A stretch of DNA of 64,000 nucleotides from SZUA-36 sp963753105 (lineage in GTDB: Bacteria > Pseudomonadota > Gammaproteobacteria > Xanthomonadales > SZUA-36). The notes under the pieces are model-generated. The model ran no database searches and was not told the origin of the DNA. It saw only the letters and a list, made by a program, of their open reading frames with translations. The translations under genes were made by a program, and so were the position numbers. This document shows, piece after piece, positions 9,054 to 17,295 of the stretch. The stretch is from positions 423,912 to 487,911 of the forward strand of contig CAVWBD010000009.1 in NCBI GenBank assembly GCA_963753105.1. The letters run 5' to 3'. Within the stretch, counting starts at the first letter, position 1, and each line of letters starts with the position of its first letter.

Positions 9054-10136
9054 TCAACCACCGTCTAACCCGCGCGCGGTCTGCAAATAGGTCGCGAAAC
9101 TGCCCAGCCAGTGGCCACCTTCGTAGTGCTCACCGGTGACTGACGCCAGGCCAGAAGCCCTGTGCACCTTCGCTGCACCGAGCAACGCTGCGCGCCGGTC
9201 GTCATTTTCAGGCAGACCGGCTGCCATGCCCTCCAGCATCCAGGCGCGGCTGATATTTAAACCATCGAGGTGGGCCAGCTTGCCGTCACCGGGGTCGGTC
9301 ACCACGCCGATCGCCAACCAGCCAGCGCTGCCATCGGTGGGTATGTCCGGCATAAATGTCTTCAGCCATGCTGCATACTCTGTATCCGTCATGATACGAC
9401 GCATCAGGTCAGCCTCGGCGATACAAGGCGACAGGAAATCATGCCCACTGGGCTCATAGGACAGCGGGCAGTTCCTGTCGCCCAGGTAAAATTCCCTGGA
9501 GCGCCGCGCTACCAGCTGATAAAAATCGTCACGACCGGCCGCGCGTGCCCAGTCCAGGAACAAGCCGAAGGCAAAGGCGGTCTGTGCGTGCTCACCGATA
9601 CGGATCGGGTAAGCCAGTTTCTCCAGCCAGGTTTGCATATTGTTCGCCAGCACCGTTTCCAGCGGTGCGAGTACCGCCAGCCATTGCCTGGCCCGGGGAT
9701 CGTCCCACTCACGCAGTTCAGCGGTTAGCTGTAAAAACCAGGCCACGCCGTAGGGCCGTTCGAAAGAAGCACGCTCCTCATGTGTGACATAACGTACTTC
9801 CGCTGCCACCTTTTCCTCTGTAAAACTCTTGTTCAGAGCGGCTTCAGCCACCGTGGCAAAATCCGCCTGCGGGTAGAGACGCAACAGCCGCGTCAGCAGC
9901 CAGTGGCCATGCACGGAGGAATGCCAGTCAAAGCAACCGTAAAAAACCGGTGTCAGCTCACGGGGTGGTGCAACATCCTGGTCCCCCGTCATCACGTGGC
10001 CAATCTTGTTTGGGTATTCCTGGTGAACACAGCCCAGTGCCAGGTTTGCAAAACGGCCGACACCCTGGTCTTCCTGGGCCTGGACTGAAGTGACTGCTAC
10101 GAGTGTGGCCAAAATTATCAATGAGCGATTAAACAT
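9054..10136 (-). CDS. DUF2891 family secreted protein
   Basis: A 360-residue protein starting with a signal peptide (FNRSLIILATLVAVTSVQAQ, cleavage likely after AQA or AQ). The mature part carries FYGCFDWHSSVHGHW near residue 65 and HDFLSPCIAEADLMRRI near 240, which are hallmarks of DUF2891, a family predicted to adopt an alpha/alpha barrel like glycosidases. No enzyme activity is known to me. The ATG at 10136 with GGATAAG upstream is preferred to an in-frame start at 10205 because it begins the signal peptide exactly. It runs in the same direction as cdd, 65 bp downstream of it. Confidence 0.8.
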   Translation of the reverse strand: MFNRSLIILATLVAVTSVQAQEDQGVGRFANLALGCVHQEYPNKIGHVMTGDQDVAPPRELTPVFYGCFDWHSSVHGHWLLTRLLRLYPQADFATVAEAALNKSFTEEKVAAEVRYVTHEERASFERPYGVAWFLQLTAELREWDDPRARQWLAVLAPLETVLANNMQTWLEKLAYPIRIGEHAQTAFAFGLFLDWARAAGRDDFYQLVARRSREFYLGDRNCPLSYEPSGHDFLSPCIAEADLMRRIMTDTEYAAWLKTFMPDIPTDGSAGWLAIGVVTDPGDGKLAHLDGLNISRAWMLEGMAAGLPENDDRRAALLGAAKVHRASGLASVTGEHYEGGHWLGSFATYLQTARGLDGG

Positions 10137-10201
10137 GATACTTATCCAATGGGTGTATGGTGGGAGTGGTTCCACGGGAGGGCTTACCACTATGATCTCC
10201 T

Positions 10202-10609
10202 TCAAGTCAGGACGAATGGATCCGGTAACAAGTCTCCTAATGTCCAGCTGCGGTAATCGGTCTCGCTGTGGCAGGAAATGATCAGTGCGTCATCCGCCAA
10301 CAACTCGCTCATGACCTGGCGGCAGGCGCCACAGGGCGCCAGCACTTCGAATCCGGTTGCATGAATCAGCAACGCGCGGGCCTTGCCCGGTTGCACACCG
10401 GCGTTAATGGCCGCCGCCAGTGCATTACGCTCGGCACACTGGGTCAGGCTGTACGAGGCATTTTCGACATTGCAGCCTGTGTAGATATTGCCCTGGTCAT
10501 CCAGCACGCTGGCGCCAACCCGCGCACCGCTATACGGCGAGTAGGCTTGTTCGCTGGCCGCCTTGGCCGGGCCATACAGGCGGGCGATGGCTGTTTCAAT
10601 ATCCTTCAT
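10202..10609 (-). CDS. cdd: Cytidine deaminase (small, tetrameric type)
   Basis: Cdd deaminates cytidine and deoxycytidine to uridine and deoxyuridine in pyrimidine salvage. The zinc site is complete: CAERNA near residue 58 (one cysteine ligand and the proton-shuttling glutamate) and PCGACRQ near 93 (two cysteines). Its 135 residues match the homotetrameric class, not the 294-residue E. coli enzyme. The ATG overlaps the deoD stop by 4 bp, with GGAG 8 bp upstream, so translation is likely coupled to deoD. Confidence 0.95.
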   Translation of the reverse strand: MKDIETAIARLYGPAKAASEQAYSPYSGARVGASVLDDQGNIYTGCNVENASYSLTQCAERNALAAAINAGVQPGKARALLIHATGFEVLAPCGACRQVMSELLADDALIISCHSETDYRSWTLGDLLPDPFVLT

Positions 10610-11328
10610 GCACCGGACTCCGATTCAAGCACGGCATCAAGCACCACTTCGATCGCCGTCCCGAATGCGTTCTGGCGTGCTTCATGCGATGCCCTTTCAC
10701 CTGTCGGTATGACGTCACTGACTGAGAGTATGGTTAAAGCCCGTTTTCCCTGTTGCCGGGCCAGTGCGTACAGGGCAGCCGATTCCATGTCGATCGCCAG
10801 CACACCGCTTTGCTGGAGCCGGTCAATGAAACCCGCATCCGGGTGATAGAACCAATCCGTGGCAAACACCTTGCCGGCCCGAATGCTCAGTCCCCTGGCG
10901 CTGGCTTCCTCGTTAACCTTTTGCAGCAGGACCGGGTCCGCCTCGATTGAATTCCCGCCGCCGGCATAATGCCCGATCATCGCTGAGTCCGTGCCTGCGC
11001 TGTTGGCCAACACCAGGTCACCGACCTGCATATCAGCCACCAGGCCGCCACAGGTACCCACCCGGATGATCTGCCTGACCCCGTAATAATCAAACAATTC
11101 ATGCGCGTAGATACTGATCGACGGCATGCCCATGCCCGAGCCCATAATGGACACCCGCCGCCCTTTGAACGCACCGGTAAAGCCGAGCATGTTGCGTACC
11201 CGGTTGACTACCACCACGTCTTCGAGGTGTTTTTCCGCCAGGGCCTGGGCCCGCAACGGGTCACCCGGCATTAGCACGGTCGATGCGAAATCACCCCTCA
11301 CAGCTTCGATATGTGGCGTTCCAGTCAT
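10606..11328 (-). CDS. deoD: Purine nucleoside phosphorylase, DeoD type
   Basis: DeoD splits purine (deoxy)ribonucleosides with phosphate into free base and (deoxy)ribose 1-phosphate. Family signatures: VLMPGDPLRAQALAE near residue 20 (phosphate-binding arginine), GSGMGMPSISIYAHEL near 65 and the active-site stretch AIDMESAALYALAR near 175, followed by SVSDVI with the catalytic aspartate. The second of two near-adjacent ATGs is chosen because GAAGAAGG lies 7 bp before it. It is the middle gene of deoA-deoD-cdd, all for nucleoside recycling. Confidence 0.95.
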   Translation of the reverse strand: MTGTPHIEAVRGDFASTVLMPGDPLRAQALAEKHLEDVVVVNRVRNMLGFTGAFKGRRVSIMGSGMGMPSISIYAHELFDYYGVRQIIRVGTCGGLVADMQVGDLVLANSAGTDSAMIGHYAGGGNSIEADPVLLQKVNEEASARGLSIRAGKVFATDWFYHPDAGFIDRLQQSGVLAIDMESAALYALARQQGKRALTILSVSDVIPTGERASHEARQNAFGTAIEVVLDAVLESESGA

Positions 11329-11368
11329 AAGCATCCCTTCTTCATTTGCTACCAGCGCCGCCAGATCG

Positions 11369-12679
11369 CTAGGACATCAACTCATAGACAGCTGGCAGGA
11401 CATCTGTCTTGCGCCCGATAACGATGGCGGCCAGTAATTTTTCCGCCGCTGAGCGCCATGATATCTCGTCCGCAGCATGTATGGTAAGCAAGGCATCACC
11501 CCTGCTCACCATGTCTCCAACCAGGCGGAATCCCGACAAACCAACACGGTGGTCAATAATATCCCCGGCATGTCTGCGTCCGCCGCCCAGGCTGACAACG
11601 ACCAGGCCAATCGCCCTGGTGTCCATGTACTCGATACAACCATCGGCGGGTGCCGGCAGGTCACGGACAACGGGTGCTGCGACCAGGTGTTTTTGCGGAA
11701 ATTCCAGGAAATCCACCGGCCCACCCTGCATGGCCACCATGCGGGCAAAATGCTCGGCTGCCAAGCCTGAATCGAGCACGCCGTTGAGCATGTACCTGGC
11801 CCGTTCGGGCTTGTCAGCCAAACCGCCTAACTGCAACATTTCACTGCCCAATGACAGGATGACATCTTCCAGTCTCGGGTTACGGTAAACATTCTTCAAG
11901 AACCCGATGGCCTCACTGACCTCCAGCGCATTCCCTGCACTCCAGGCCAACGGCTGGTTCATATCAGTTATCAGCGCCCGCGAAGGCAGCCCGGCCAGGG
12001 CGGCAACTTCGATCAGGTTGGTGGCCAGGTCACGGGCCCGGTTACGTTCCCGCATGAATGCGCCATTGCCAGTTTTAATATCCAGTAGCAGGCCGTCGAG
12101 ACCCTCGGCCAGTTTTTTGGAGAGAATTGAAGCCACGATCAACGGTGTCGAATCAACCGTTGCAGTGACATCACGGATTGCGTAGAAACGGCCATCGGCG
12201 GGTGCCAGGTCTTTGCCCTGACCGGTAATAGCAAGCCCGGCCTCTCTCACGGTCCTGTCAAATATCTGGTTCGAGGGTTTGATATCAAAGCCGGGAATAC
12301 TCTCGAGCTTGTCCAGGGTGCCCCCCGTGTGACCCAGGCCATGACCTGAAATCATGGGGATGAATGCACCACAGGCTGCCAGCATGGGGGCCATGACCAG
12401 GCTGACCAGGTCGCCCACACCGCCGGTGGAATGCTTGTCGAGTACCGGGCCGGGAAGCCCGTCCCAACGCAGACACCTGCCAGAATCGCGCATGGCAAGC
12501 GTTAACACCGACTGTTCCGCCATGCTCATGCCCTGAAAATAGACCGCCATGGCAAAGGCGGCAATTTGAGCATCACTGACGTGACCATCGGCGATGCCAT
12601 CGACAAAATCGCGTATGGCTTCCGCATCCAGCTCCTGGCCATCCCGCTTGGCTTTAATCAGTTCTTGAGGCAACAACAT
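11369..12679 (-). CDS. deoA: Thymidine phosphorylase
   Basis: DeoA converts thymidine and phosphate to thymine and 2-deoxyribose 1-phosphate. The glycosyltransferase family 3 fold is clear: DKHSTGGVGDLVSLV near residue 85, the family signature SGHGLGHTGGTLDKLE near 112, and KTGNGAFM near 203 for the metal and phosphate site. Length (436) equals the E. coli enzyme (440). No Shine-Dalgarno is visible before the ATG; a TATTAT hexamer lies 7 bp upstream, so a leaderless message is possible. It heads the salvage operon. Confidence 0.96.
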   Translation of the reverse strand: MLLPQELIKAKRDGQELDAEAIRDFVDGIADGHVSDAQIAAFAMAVYFQGMSMAEQSVLTLAMRDSGRCLRWDGLPGPVLDKHSTGGVGDLVSLVMAPMLAACGAFIPMISGHGLGHTGGTLDKLESIPGFDIKPSNQIFDRTVREAGLAITGQGKDLAPADGRFYAIRDVTATVDSTPLIVASILSKKLAEGLDGLLLDIKTGNGAFMRERNRARDLATNLIEVAALAGLPSRALITDMNQPLAWSAGNALEVSEAIGFLKNVYRNPRLEDVILSLGSEMLQLGGLADKPERARYMLNGVLDSGLAAEHFARMVAMQGGPVDFLEFPQKHLVAAPVVRDLPAPADGCIEYMDTRAIGLVVVSLGGGRRHAGDIIDHRVGLSGFRLVGDMVSRGDALLTIHAADEISWRSAAEKLLAAIVIGRKTDVLPAVYELMS

Positions 12680-12929
12680 ACACTACATAATAGCAGTGAA
12701 TCGGCCTGTTTGGACGAAAGCAGTGTTATAGATTGCAGGTGCTGTACGGCTTGCAGGTCAAGCCAGCCCGCATATAGCACTGTTTAGTTTGTTGATCGCA
12801 CCGGACAGGTGCAACCGGGCGCTGGGCTGGACCAAGATCAATAGCAGCGCTATTGGTCGAGGGAAGCTCAAGCCTGGGTGAGTTTGAACAAGCGAGCGAA
12901 TGGTCAAAGGGCGGTGTATGAGGGCTCTA

Positions 12930-13655
12930 TTAACCACACTTCGAATAACCGCACGACAGACAGGTCGCACAATTATCCATCACCACCACCGCCTTGGTAT
13001 GGCATTTGTGGCATAAGCTTGCCGAGGCAGGGTAACCAGCATCCTCTCCGGATGCGTCAGCATCTTTTTTATGTTTTTCGCCCCCCGCTTCAGCGCGTTT
13101 TTGCTCTAACATCAGTTTATGCTGTTCGGATAACTCGTCTTTTTCCATCAAGCCGATTTTCTGCATGTGATGCGCAATCACGTCACCGATCTCGGCAATG
13201 ATGGAGGGCATGAACTTGCCACCTGGCTTGAAATATCCACCCTTCGGGTCAAATACAGCCTGCAACTCGTCGGCCAGGAAAGTTACATCACCACCCTTGC
13301 GGAACACGGCCGACATCAGGCGTGTCAGGGCGACGATCCACTGGAAGTGGTCCATGTTCTTGGAGTTGATGAAAATTTCAAACGGGCGGCGTTGTTCATG
13401 CTCGGTACCCGAGTTGAGCACGATATCGTTGATGGTTACGTACATCGCGTGGTCATCAAGAGGTGTCTTGATCTTGTAGGTCGAGCCCTCGAGCGACTCC
13501 ATGCCTTCGGGACGCATGACTTTCTCGGTCATCCGTATCACCTTGGCTGAAGAGCGGGCCTCACGTTCCTCCGCAGCGGCTTTCCTGGCAGCCAGTTCTT
13601 CTTCTGGTTTGACTACCTCGTAACCTGCAATGGACTTGCTAATCTTTATCGTCAT
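12930..13655 (-). CDS. nrdJb: Class II ribonucleotide reductase, C-terminal subunit NrdJb
   Basis: This is the small half of a split adenosylcobalamin-dependent ribonucleotide reductase, as in Pseudomonas aeruginosa NrdJa/NrdJb. The middle carries the TSCPD-like region (RRPFEIFINSKNMDHFQWIV near residue 90), and the C-terminus is a cysteine cluster, CHKCHTKAVV then CATCLSCGYSKCG. That tail is expected to bind zinc and to shuttle reducing equivalents to the active site after each turnover. The gene starts 17 bp after the nrdJa stop and is certainly cotranscribed. No strong ribosome site is seen. Confidence 0.93.
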   Translation of the reverse strand: MTIKISKSIAGYEVVKPEEELAARKAAAEEREARSSAKVIRMTEKVMRPEGMESLEGSTYKIKTPLDDHAMYVTINDIVLNSGTEHEQRRPFEIFINSKNMDHFQWIVALTRLMSAVFRKGGDVTFLADELQAVFDPKGGYFKPGGKFMPSIIAEIGDVIAHHMQKIGLMEKDELSEQHKLMLEQKRAEAGGEKHKKDADASGEDAGYPASASLCHKCHTKAVVVMDNCATCLSCGYSKCG

Positions 13656-13672
13656 TTTCTAAAAAATCTCGC

Positions 13673-15820
13673 CTAGAATTTCCCGTAATAACCTTCTTTC
13701 AGAGCGTCAAACAGATTGGCTGCCGTATGCACTTCGCCGTCGTACTCGATCTCTTCATTGCCCTTGACCTCGATGACCTCGCCATCGTCAAGCACAAACC
13801 GGTAGGTCGTATTGGCCAGGTCACGCTCCTTGACCAGTACGCCCTGGAATGCTTCCGGATTGAAACGGAAAGTCGTACAACCTTTCAGACCCTTGTCATG
13901 GGCATGGGTGTAAATATCTTTAAAATCTTCATAGGGATAATCGGTTGGCACATTGGCTGTCTTGGAAATGGATGAATCGATCCACTTCTGCGCTGCTGCC
14001 TGGATATCCACGTGTTCGGTCGGCGTAACATCCTCAGCAGTCTTGAATTGCTCAGGCAACATGGTCGCTGGATCGGTCGAGTCCGGCATGGCGTCCTGGT
14101 TGACCAGGTCGCGATAGGCCAGCAACTCATAACTGAAGACTTCGATTTTTTCCTTGCTCTTCTTGCCTTCACGAATGACATTACGGCTGTAATGATGTGC
14201 AAAACTGGGCTCGATGCCGTTGGATGCATTATTCGCCAGCGACAGCGAAATCGTGCCGGTCGGTGCAATCGATGTATGGTGTGTGAAGCGCCCGCCTTCT
14301 TTTGCCAGGGCTTCAACCAGTTCTGGTTTGACGCTGGCTACCCGCTGCATGTAACGGCTGTATTTTGCGTGCAGCACGGAACCGCGTACAGAATCCCCGA
14401 TCTTGTAGCCGTCCTCGACCATTTCAGGCCGTTTGCGCAGCATTTCGGCGGTGACCGCAAACTGTTCCTCCATCAACGGGGCCGCACCTTTCTCGCGGGC
14501 CAGTTCCAGTGCCTCTTCCCAGCCGGCGATAGCCATATCGCGGGCGACCCGCTCGGCGAATTCAATCGATTCCTCGGAACCGTATTTCATACCAAGCAGG
14601 GTCAGCGTAGAACCCAGCCCCAGGAAACCCATGCCATGCCGGCGCTTACGATTGATTTCATCACGCTGCTTACCCAGTGGCAAGCCATTGATCTCAACCA
14701 CATTATCGAGCATTCGGGTGAATACTTTTACAACTTTCCGGTACTCATCCCAGTTGAATTTCGCCTCATCGGTAAAAGGATTTTCGGCAAAACGGGTCAG
14801 GTTGATCGAGCCGAGCAGGCAAGCACCATAAGGTGGCAGGGGTTGTTCACCACAAGGGTTGGTCGCGCGGATATTCTCGCAGAACCAGTTATTGTTCATC
14901 TCGTTGATGCGGTCAACCAAAATGAACCCCGGCTCTGCAAAATCGTAGGTGGACGACATGATCATGTCCCACATACGCCGTGCCGGAATTTTCTTGTATA
15001 CCTTGCACGCTACCAGGCCGTCTTCGCGCTTGACGTAGTCTTCAACCGTCGGCCACTCCCGCCATAACACCTTGTCCGGATTGTCCAGGTCCAGTTCGGC
15101 CGCTTCGCTGGGGGTAATGGGAAACGCCAGTGCCCAGTCATCGCCATTGGCAACAGCCTGCATGAATTCATCGGTAATCAGCAGGGAGCAGTTGAACTGG
15201 CGCAGACGGCCGTCCTCCCGCTTGGCGCGGATGAACTCCATGACGTCCGGGTGCCCGATTTCAAAGGTCGCCATCTGGGCGCCCCGCCTGCCCCCGGCGG
15301 AAGAAACCGTGAAGCACATCTTGTCATAGATGTCCATGAAACTCAGCGGGCCTGAAGTATAGGCGCCGGCCCCGGAAACATATGCCCCTTTCGGGCGCAG
15401 GGTTGAAAATTCGTAGCCGATGCCACAACCGGCTTTTAACGTCAGGCCGGCTTCGTGGACCTTGTCCAGGATACCGTTCATGGAATCCATGATGGTTCCC
15501 GAAACGGTGCAGTTAATCGTTGAAGTCGCCGGTTTATGATCACGGGCCCCGGCGTTGGAAATGATTCTGCCAGCCGGGATCGCACCGCGACGCAGCGCCC
15601 ACAGAAAAGACTCATACCATTGCTCACGCAACTCCCTGGTCTTCTCGACCCGGGAAATTGCCAACGCGACACGCTTATAGGTTTCGTCAATATTCGCGTC
15701 TATGCATTCGCCAATTTTTGATTTCAAGCGGTACTTCTTATCCCAGATGTCCAAGGACGCTTCCTGGAAAGGAACTGCTTGAATATCAGTGCCTATGGCC
15801 TCAACCCGAACACTGCTCAT
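13673..15820 (-). CDS. nrdJa: Class II (cobalamin) ribonucleotide reductase, catalytic subunit NrdJa
   Basis: NrdJa reduces ribonucleotides to deoxyribonucleotides using a thiyl radical generated from adenosylcobalamin, so it works with or without oxygen. The ten-stranded barrel is visible: STINCTVSGTIMDSMNGIL near residue 100 (first redox cysteine), GGRRGAQMA near 175, NPCGEQPLPPYGACLLGSIN near 320 (active-site N-x-C-x-E) and APTGTISL near 515. The ATG at 15820 has AGGATTATTA before it; an in-frame extension to 15949 would run through the NrdR boxes and is rejected. Length is 715 residues, with the cysteine tail supplied by nrdJb. Confidence 0.95.
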   Translation of the reverse strand: MSSVRVEAIGTDIQAVPFQEASLDIWDKKYRLKSKIGECIDANIDETYKRVALAISRVEKTRELREQWYESFLWALRRGAIPAGRIISNAGARDHKPATSTINCTVSGTIMDSMNGILDKVHEAGLTLKAGCGIGYEFSTLRPKGAYVSGAGAYTSGPLSFMDIYDKMCFTVSSAGGRRGAQMATFEIGHPDVMEFIRAKREDGRLRQFNCSLLITDEFMQAVANGDDWALAFPITPSEAAELDLDNPDKVLWREWPTVEDYVKREDGLVACKVYKKIPARRMWDMIMSSTYDFAEPGFILVDRINEMNNNWFCENIRATNPCGEQPLPPYGACLLGSINLTRFAENPFTDEAKFNWDEYRKVVKVFTRMLDNVVEINGLPLGKQRDEINRKRRHGMGFLGLGSTLTLLGMKYGSEESIEFAERVARDMAIAGWEEALELAREKGAAPLMEEQFAVTAEMLRKRPEMVEDGYKIGDSVRGSVLHAKYSRYMQRVASVKPELVEALAKEGGRFTHHTSIAPTGTISLSLANNASNGIEPSFAHHYSRNVIREGKKSKEKIEVFSYELLAYRDLVNQDAMPDSTDPATMLPEQFKTAEDVTPTEHVDIQAAAQKWIDSSISKTANVPTDYPYEDFKDIYTHAHDKGLKGCTTFRFNPEAFQGVLVKERDLANTTYRFVLDDGEVIEVKGNEEIEYDGEVHTAANLFDALKEGYYGKF

Positions 15821-15860
15821 TAATAATCCTGCATAATTGTTTGGTTTTATTTGATTATGG

Positions 15861-15876
15861 ACACAAGTTATTGTGC
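15861..15876 (-). promoter_or_regulatory. NrdR box 1 upstream of nrdJa
   Basis: ACACAAGTTATTGTGC matches the 16-bp NrdR consensus ACACwATATATwGTGT closely. It sits 41 bp upstream of the nrdJa ATG. With box 2 the spacing is 32 bp start to start, about three helical turns, the usual arrangement for cooperative NrdR binding. NrdR is an ATP/dATP-sensing repressor of ribonucleotide reductase genes; nrdR itself is not in this window. Confidence 0.85.
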
Positions 15877-15892
15877 CTCCCCCGCTCGGACA

Positions 15893-15908
15893 ACACAAGA
15901 TATTGTGT
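15893..15908 (-). promoter_or_regulatory. NrdR box 2 and overlapping candidate promoter of nrdJa
   Basis: ACACAAGATATTGTGT is a near-perfect palindromic NrdR box. On the minus strand a weak -35 (TTGTGT) falls inside this box and, exactly 17 bp later, a -10-like CACAAT falls inside box 1, so repressor binding would cover the promoter directly. The promoter assignment is inference; the boxes are seen directly. The rest of the 15821-16126 gap holds only the start region of the divergent gene at 16127. Confidence 0.85.
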
Positions 15909-16126
15909 CTGAGGTGGTAAAAGATACCGGTGAAACGAAAGGCTGTCAAATGTACTTATACGTATGGTCAATTCACCTGAAACAGCCTTTTACCCGTTTA
16001 TTTTCAATGCTCTATGAAACATGCGACGTTTTATGAGTAAATAGCGTCCTGTAAGAAAGTCACGGAAACCTTGTCAATCAACGCTTTCGTTTCATCGCAA
16101 ACCACAAAATTTCTGGAGATTCATTC

Positions 16127-16732
16127 ATGAAACACTGTTTAAAACCCGTTTTTGCCATTTTTGCAGTCGTTTTTTTCGCCATCGCACCGGGTTACGCCAG
16201 TGCCGAGAAAAGCATGGTCGTTTCAATCGAGACTGACAGCTTCAAATTGACCGACACCGATATCAGTTCACTCGCAATCGGTGAGTCAAAAACCATCGAG
16301 ACAGAATCCGGCCAGGTCGTCGACATCCTGCGCACCGTCGACGAGGTCGAAATCTACATCGACGGTGAATTGGTCGATTTGGGCTTCGACCATGACCCGG
16401 AAAGCGGAATTCACATGATCAGCAAGCACGTGGAGGTTTCCTGCGATGATGAGGATGAAGGCAGATGTGAAAAGCACGTGGTGATCCACACCGAGGGTGA
16501 TGGTGACACTTCCGCCTGGTCCAGCGACGGGGATGACGGCGTGATCATGCATGAGGAGATTGAAATCACCTGTGCCGACGACGAGGGCGAAACTGATTGC
16601 GGCGAGCACATGGTGTGGGTCACCAATGGCAGAGAAATCGATATCGATATCGAATCGCAGCACGAAGAGCACGTGGACGGCAAGGGCCACAAGGTCGTCA
16701 TCATAAAGAAAAAGACCGACTCCCACGACTGA
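16127..16732 (+). CDS. Secreted acidic protein of unknown function with an internal repeat
   Basis: A 201-residue protein with a clear signal peptide (PVFAIFAVVFFAIAPGYASA, cleavage after ASA) and a good ribosome site (CTGGAGATTC). The mature part is very rich in aspartate, glutamate and histidine. Two copies of a cysteine motif are visible: HVEVSCDDEDEGRCEKHVVI near residue 104 and EIEITCADDEGETDCGEHMV near 144; each has two cysteines that could form a disulfide. The tail is basic (KKKTDSHD). I do not recognise the family. The composition suggests metal or calcium binding in the periplasm, which is inference only. Confidence 0.7.
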   Translation: MKHCLKPVFAIFAVVFFAIAPGYASAEKSMVVSIETDSFKLTDTDISSLAIGESKTIETESGQVVDILRTVDEVEIYIDGELVDLGFDHDPESGIHMISKHVEVSCDDEDEGRCEKHVVIHTEGDGDTSAWSSDGDDGVIMHEEIEITCADDEGETDCGEHMVWVTNGREIDIDIESQHEEHVDGKGHKVVIIKKKTDSHD

Positions 16733-16756
16733 CAAAGCCGTTTGGCTTTATACTGG

Positions 16757-16790
16757 AACCCCGCCCGGCCAACTGCCGGGCAGGGTTTTT
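16757..16790 (+). terminator. Rho-independent terminator after the secreted acidic protein
   Basis: A 13-bp stem (16757-16769 with 16775-16787, one mismatch, arms AACCCCGCCCGGC and GCCGGGCAGGGTT) with a 5-nt loop is followed by a run of T. It lies 24 bp after the stop of the preceding gene. Confidence 0.9.
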
Positions 16791-16812
16791 ATTTTCAGCC
16801 AGAAGACCCTTT

Positions 16813-17277
16813 ATGTTGCACGTCATCCTCTACCAACCCGAAATTCCGCCCAACACCGGTAATATCATCCGTCTGTGCGCCAATACCGGCGCCTTGCTGC
16901 ATTTGGTGGGTCCATTGGGATTCCAGTTGGATGACAGCCGTTTGAAACGGGCCGGGCTGGATTACGCCGACAAGACCCGTATCCGGCAGTACGTGAACTG
17001 GTCCGAATTCCTGTTGCAACAACCCGCACTGAGGCTGTGGGCTTTTAGTACCCGCTCGGCCAAACCCTATGACCAGGCGCGCTTCAAACAAGGTGATGGC
17101 TTGTTGTTCGGGCCTGAAACCCGGGGTCTGCCCGATTCGGTACTGGAAGGGTGTGGTGCCGAATACTGTCTACGGCTGCCGATGGCTGAAAACTCACGCA
17201 GCCTGAACCTGTCAAACACGGTCGCAGTGGGCCTGTACGAGGCCTGGCGGCAATTGGGGTTTGAAACCGGGGCCTAA
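16813..17277 (+). CDS. trmL: tRNA (cytidine(34)-2'-O)-methyltransferase
   Basis: TrmL methylates the wobble-base ribose of two leucine tRNAs using S-adenosylmethionine. The protein is a minimal SPOUT enzyme of 154 residues: the N-terminal YQPEIPPNTGNIIRLCANTG and the trefoil-knot motifs LLFGPETRGLP near 100 and LPMAENSRSLNLSNTVAV near 122 are diagnostic. A longer in-frame reading begins at 16597 but would pass through the terminator and the upstream gene, so the ATG at 16813 is chosen. It converges on gpsA. Confidence 0.95.
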   Translation: MLHVILYQPEIPPNTGNIIRLCANTGALLHLVGPLGFQLDDSRLKRAGLDYADKTRIRQYVNWSEFLLQQPALRLWAFSTRSAKPYDQARFKQGDGLLFGPETRGLPDSVLEGCGAEYCLRLPMAENSRSLNLSNTVAVGLYEAWRQLGFETGA

Positions 17278-17295
17278 CGCCCACCAGAAGTGTTA

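Noticed and set aside
14012..15067. A 351-codon open frame opposite nrdJa
   Set aside because: Antisense shadow without family features; nrdJa is intact and conserved.
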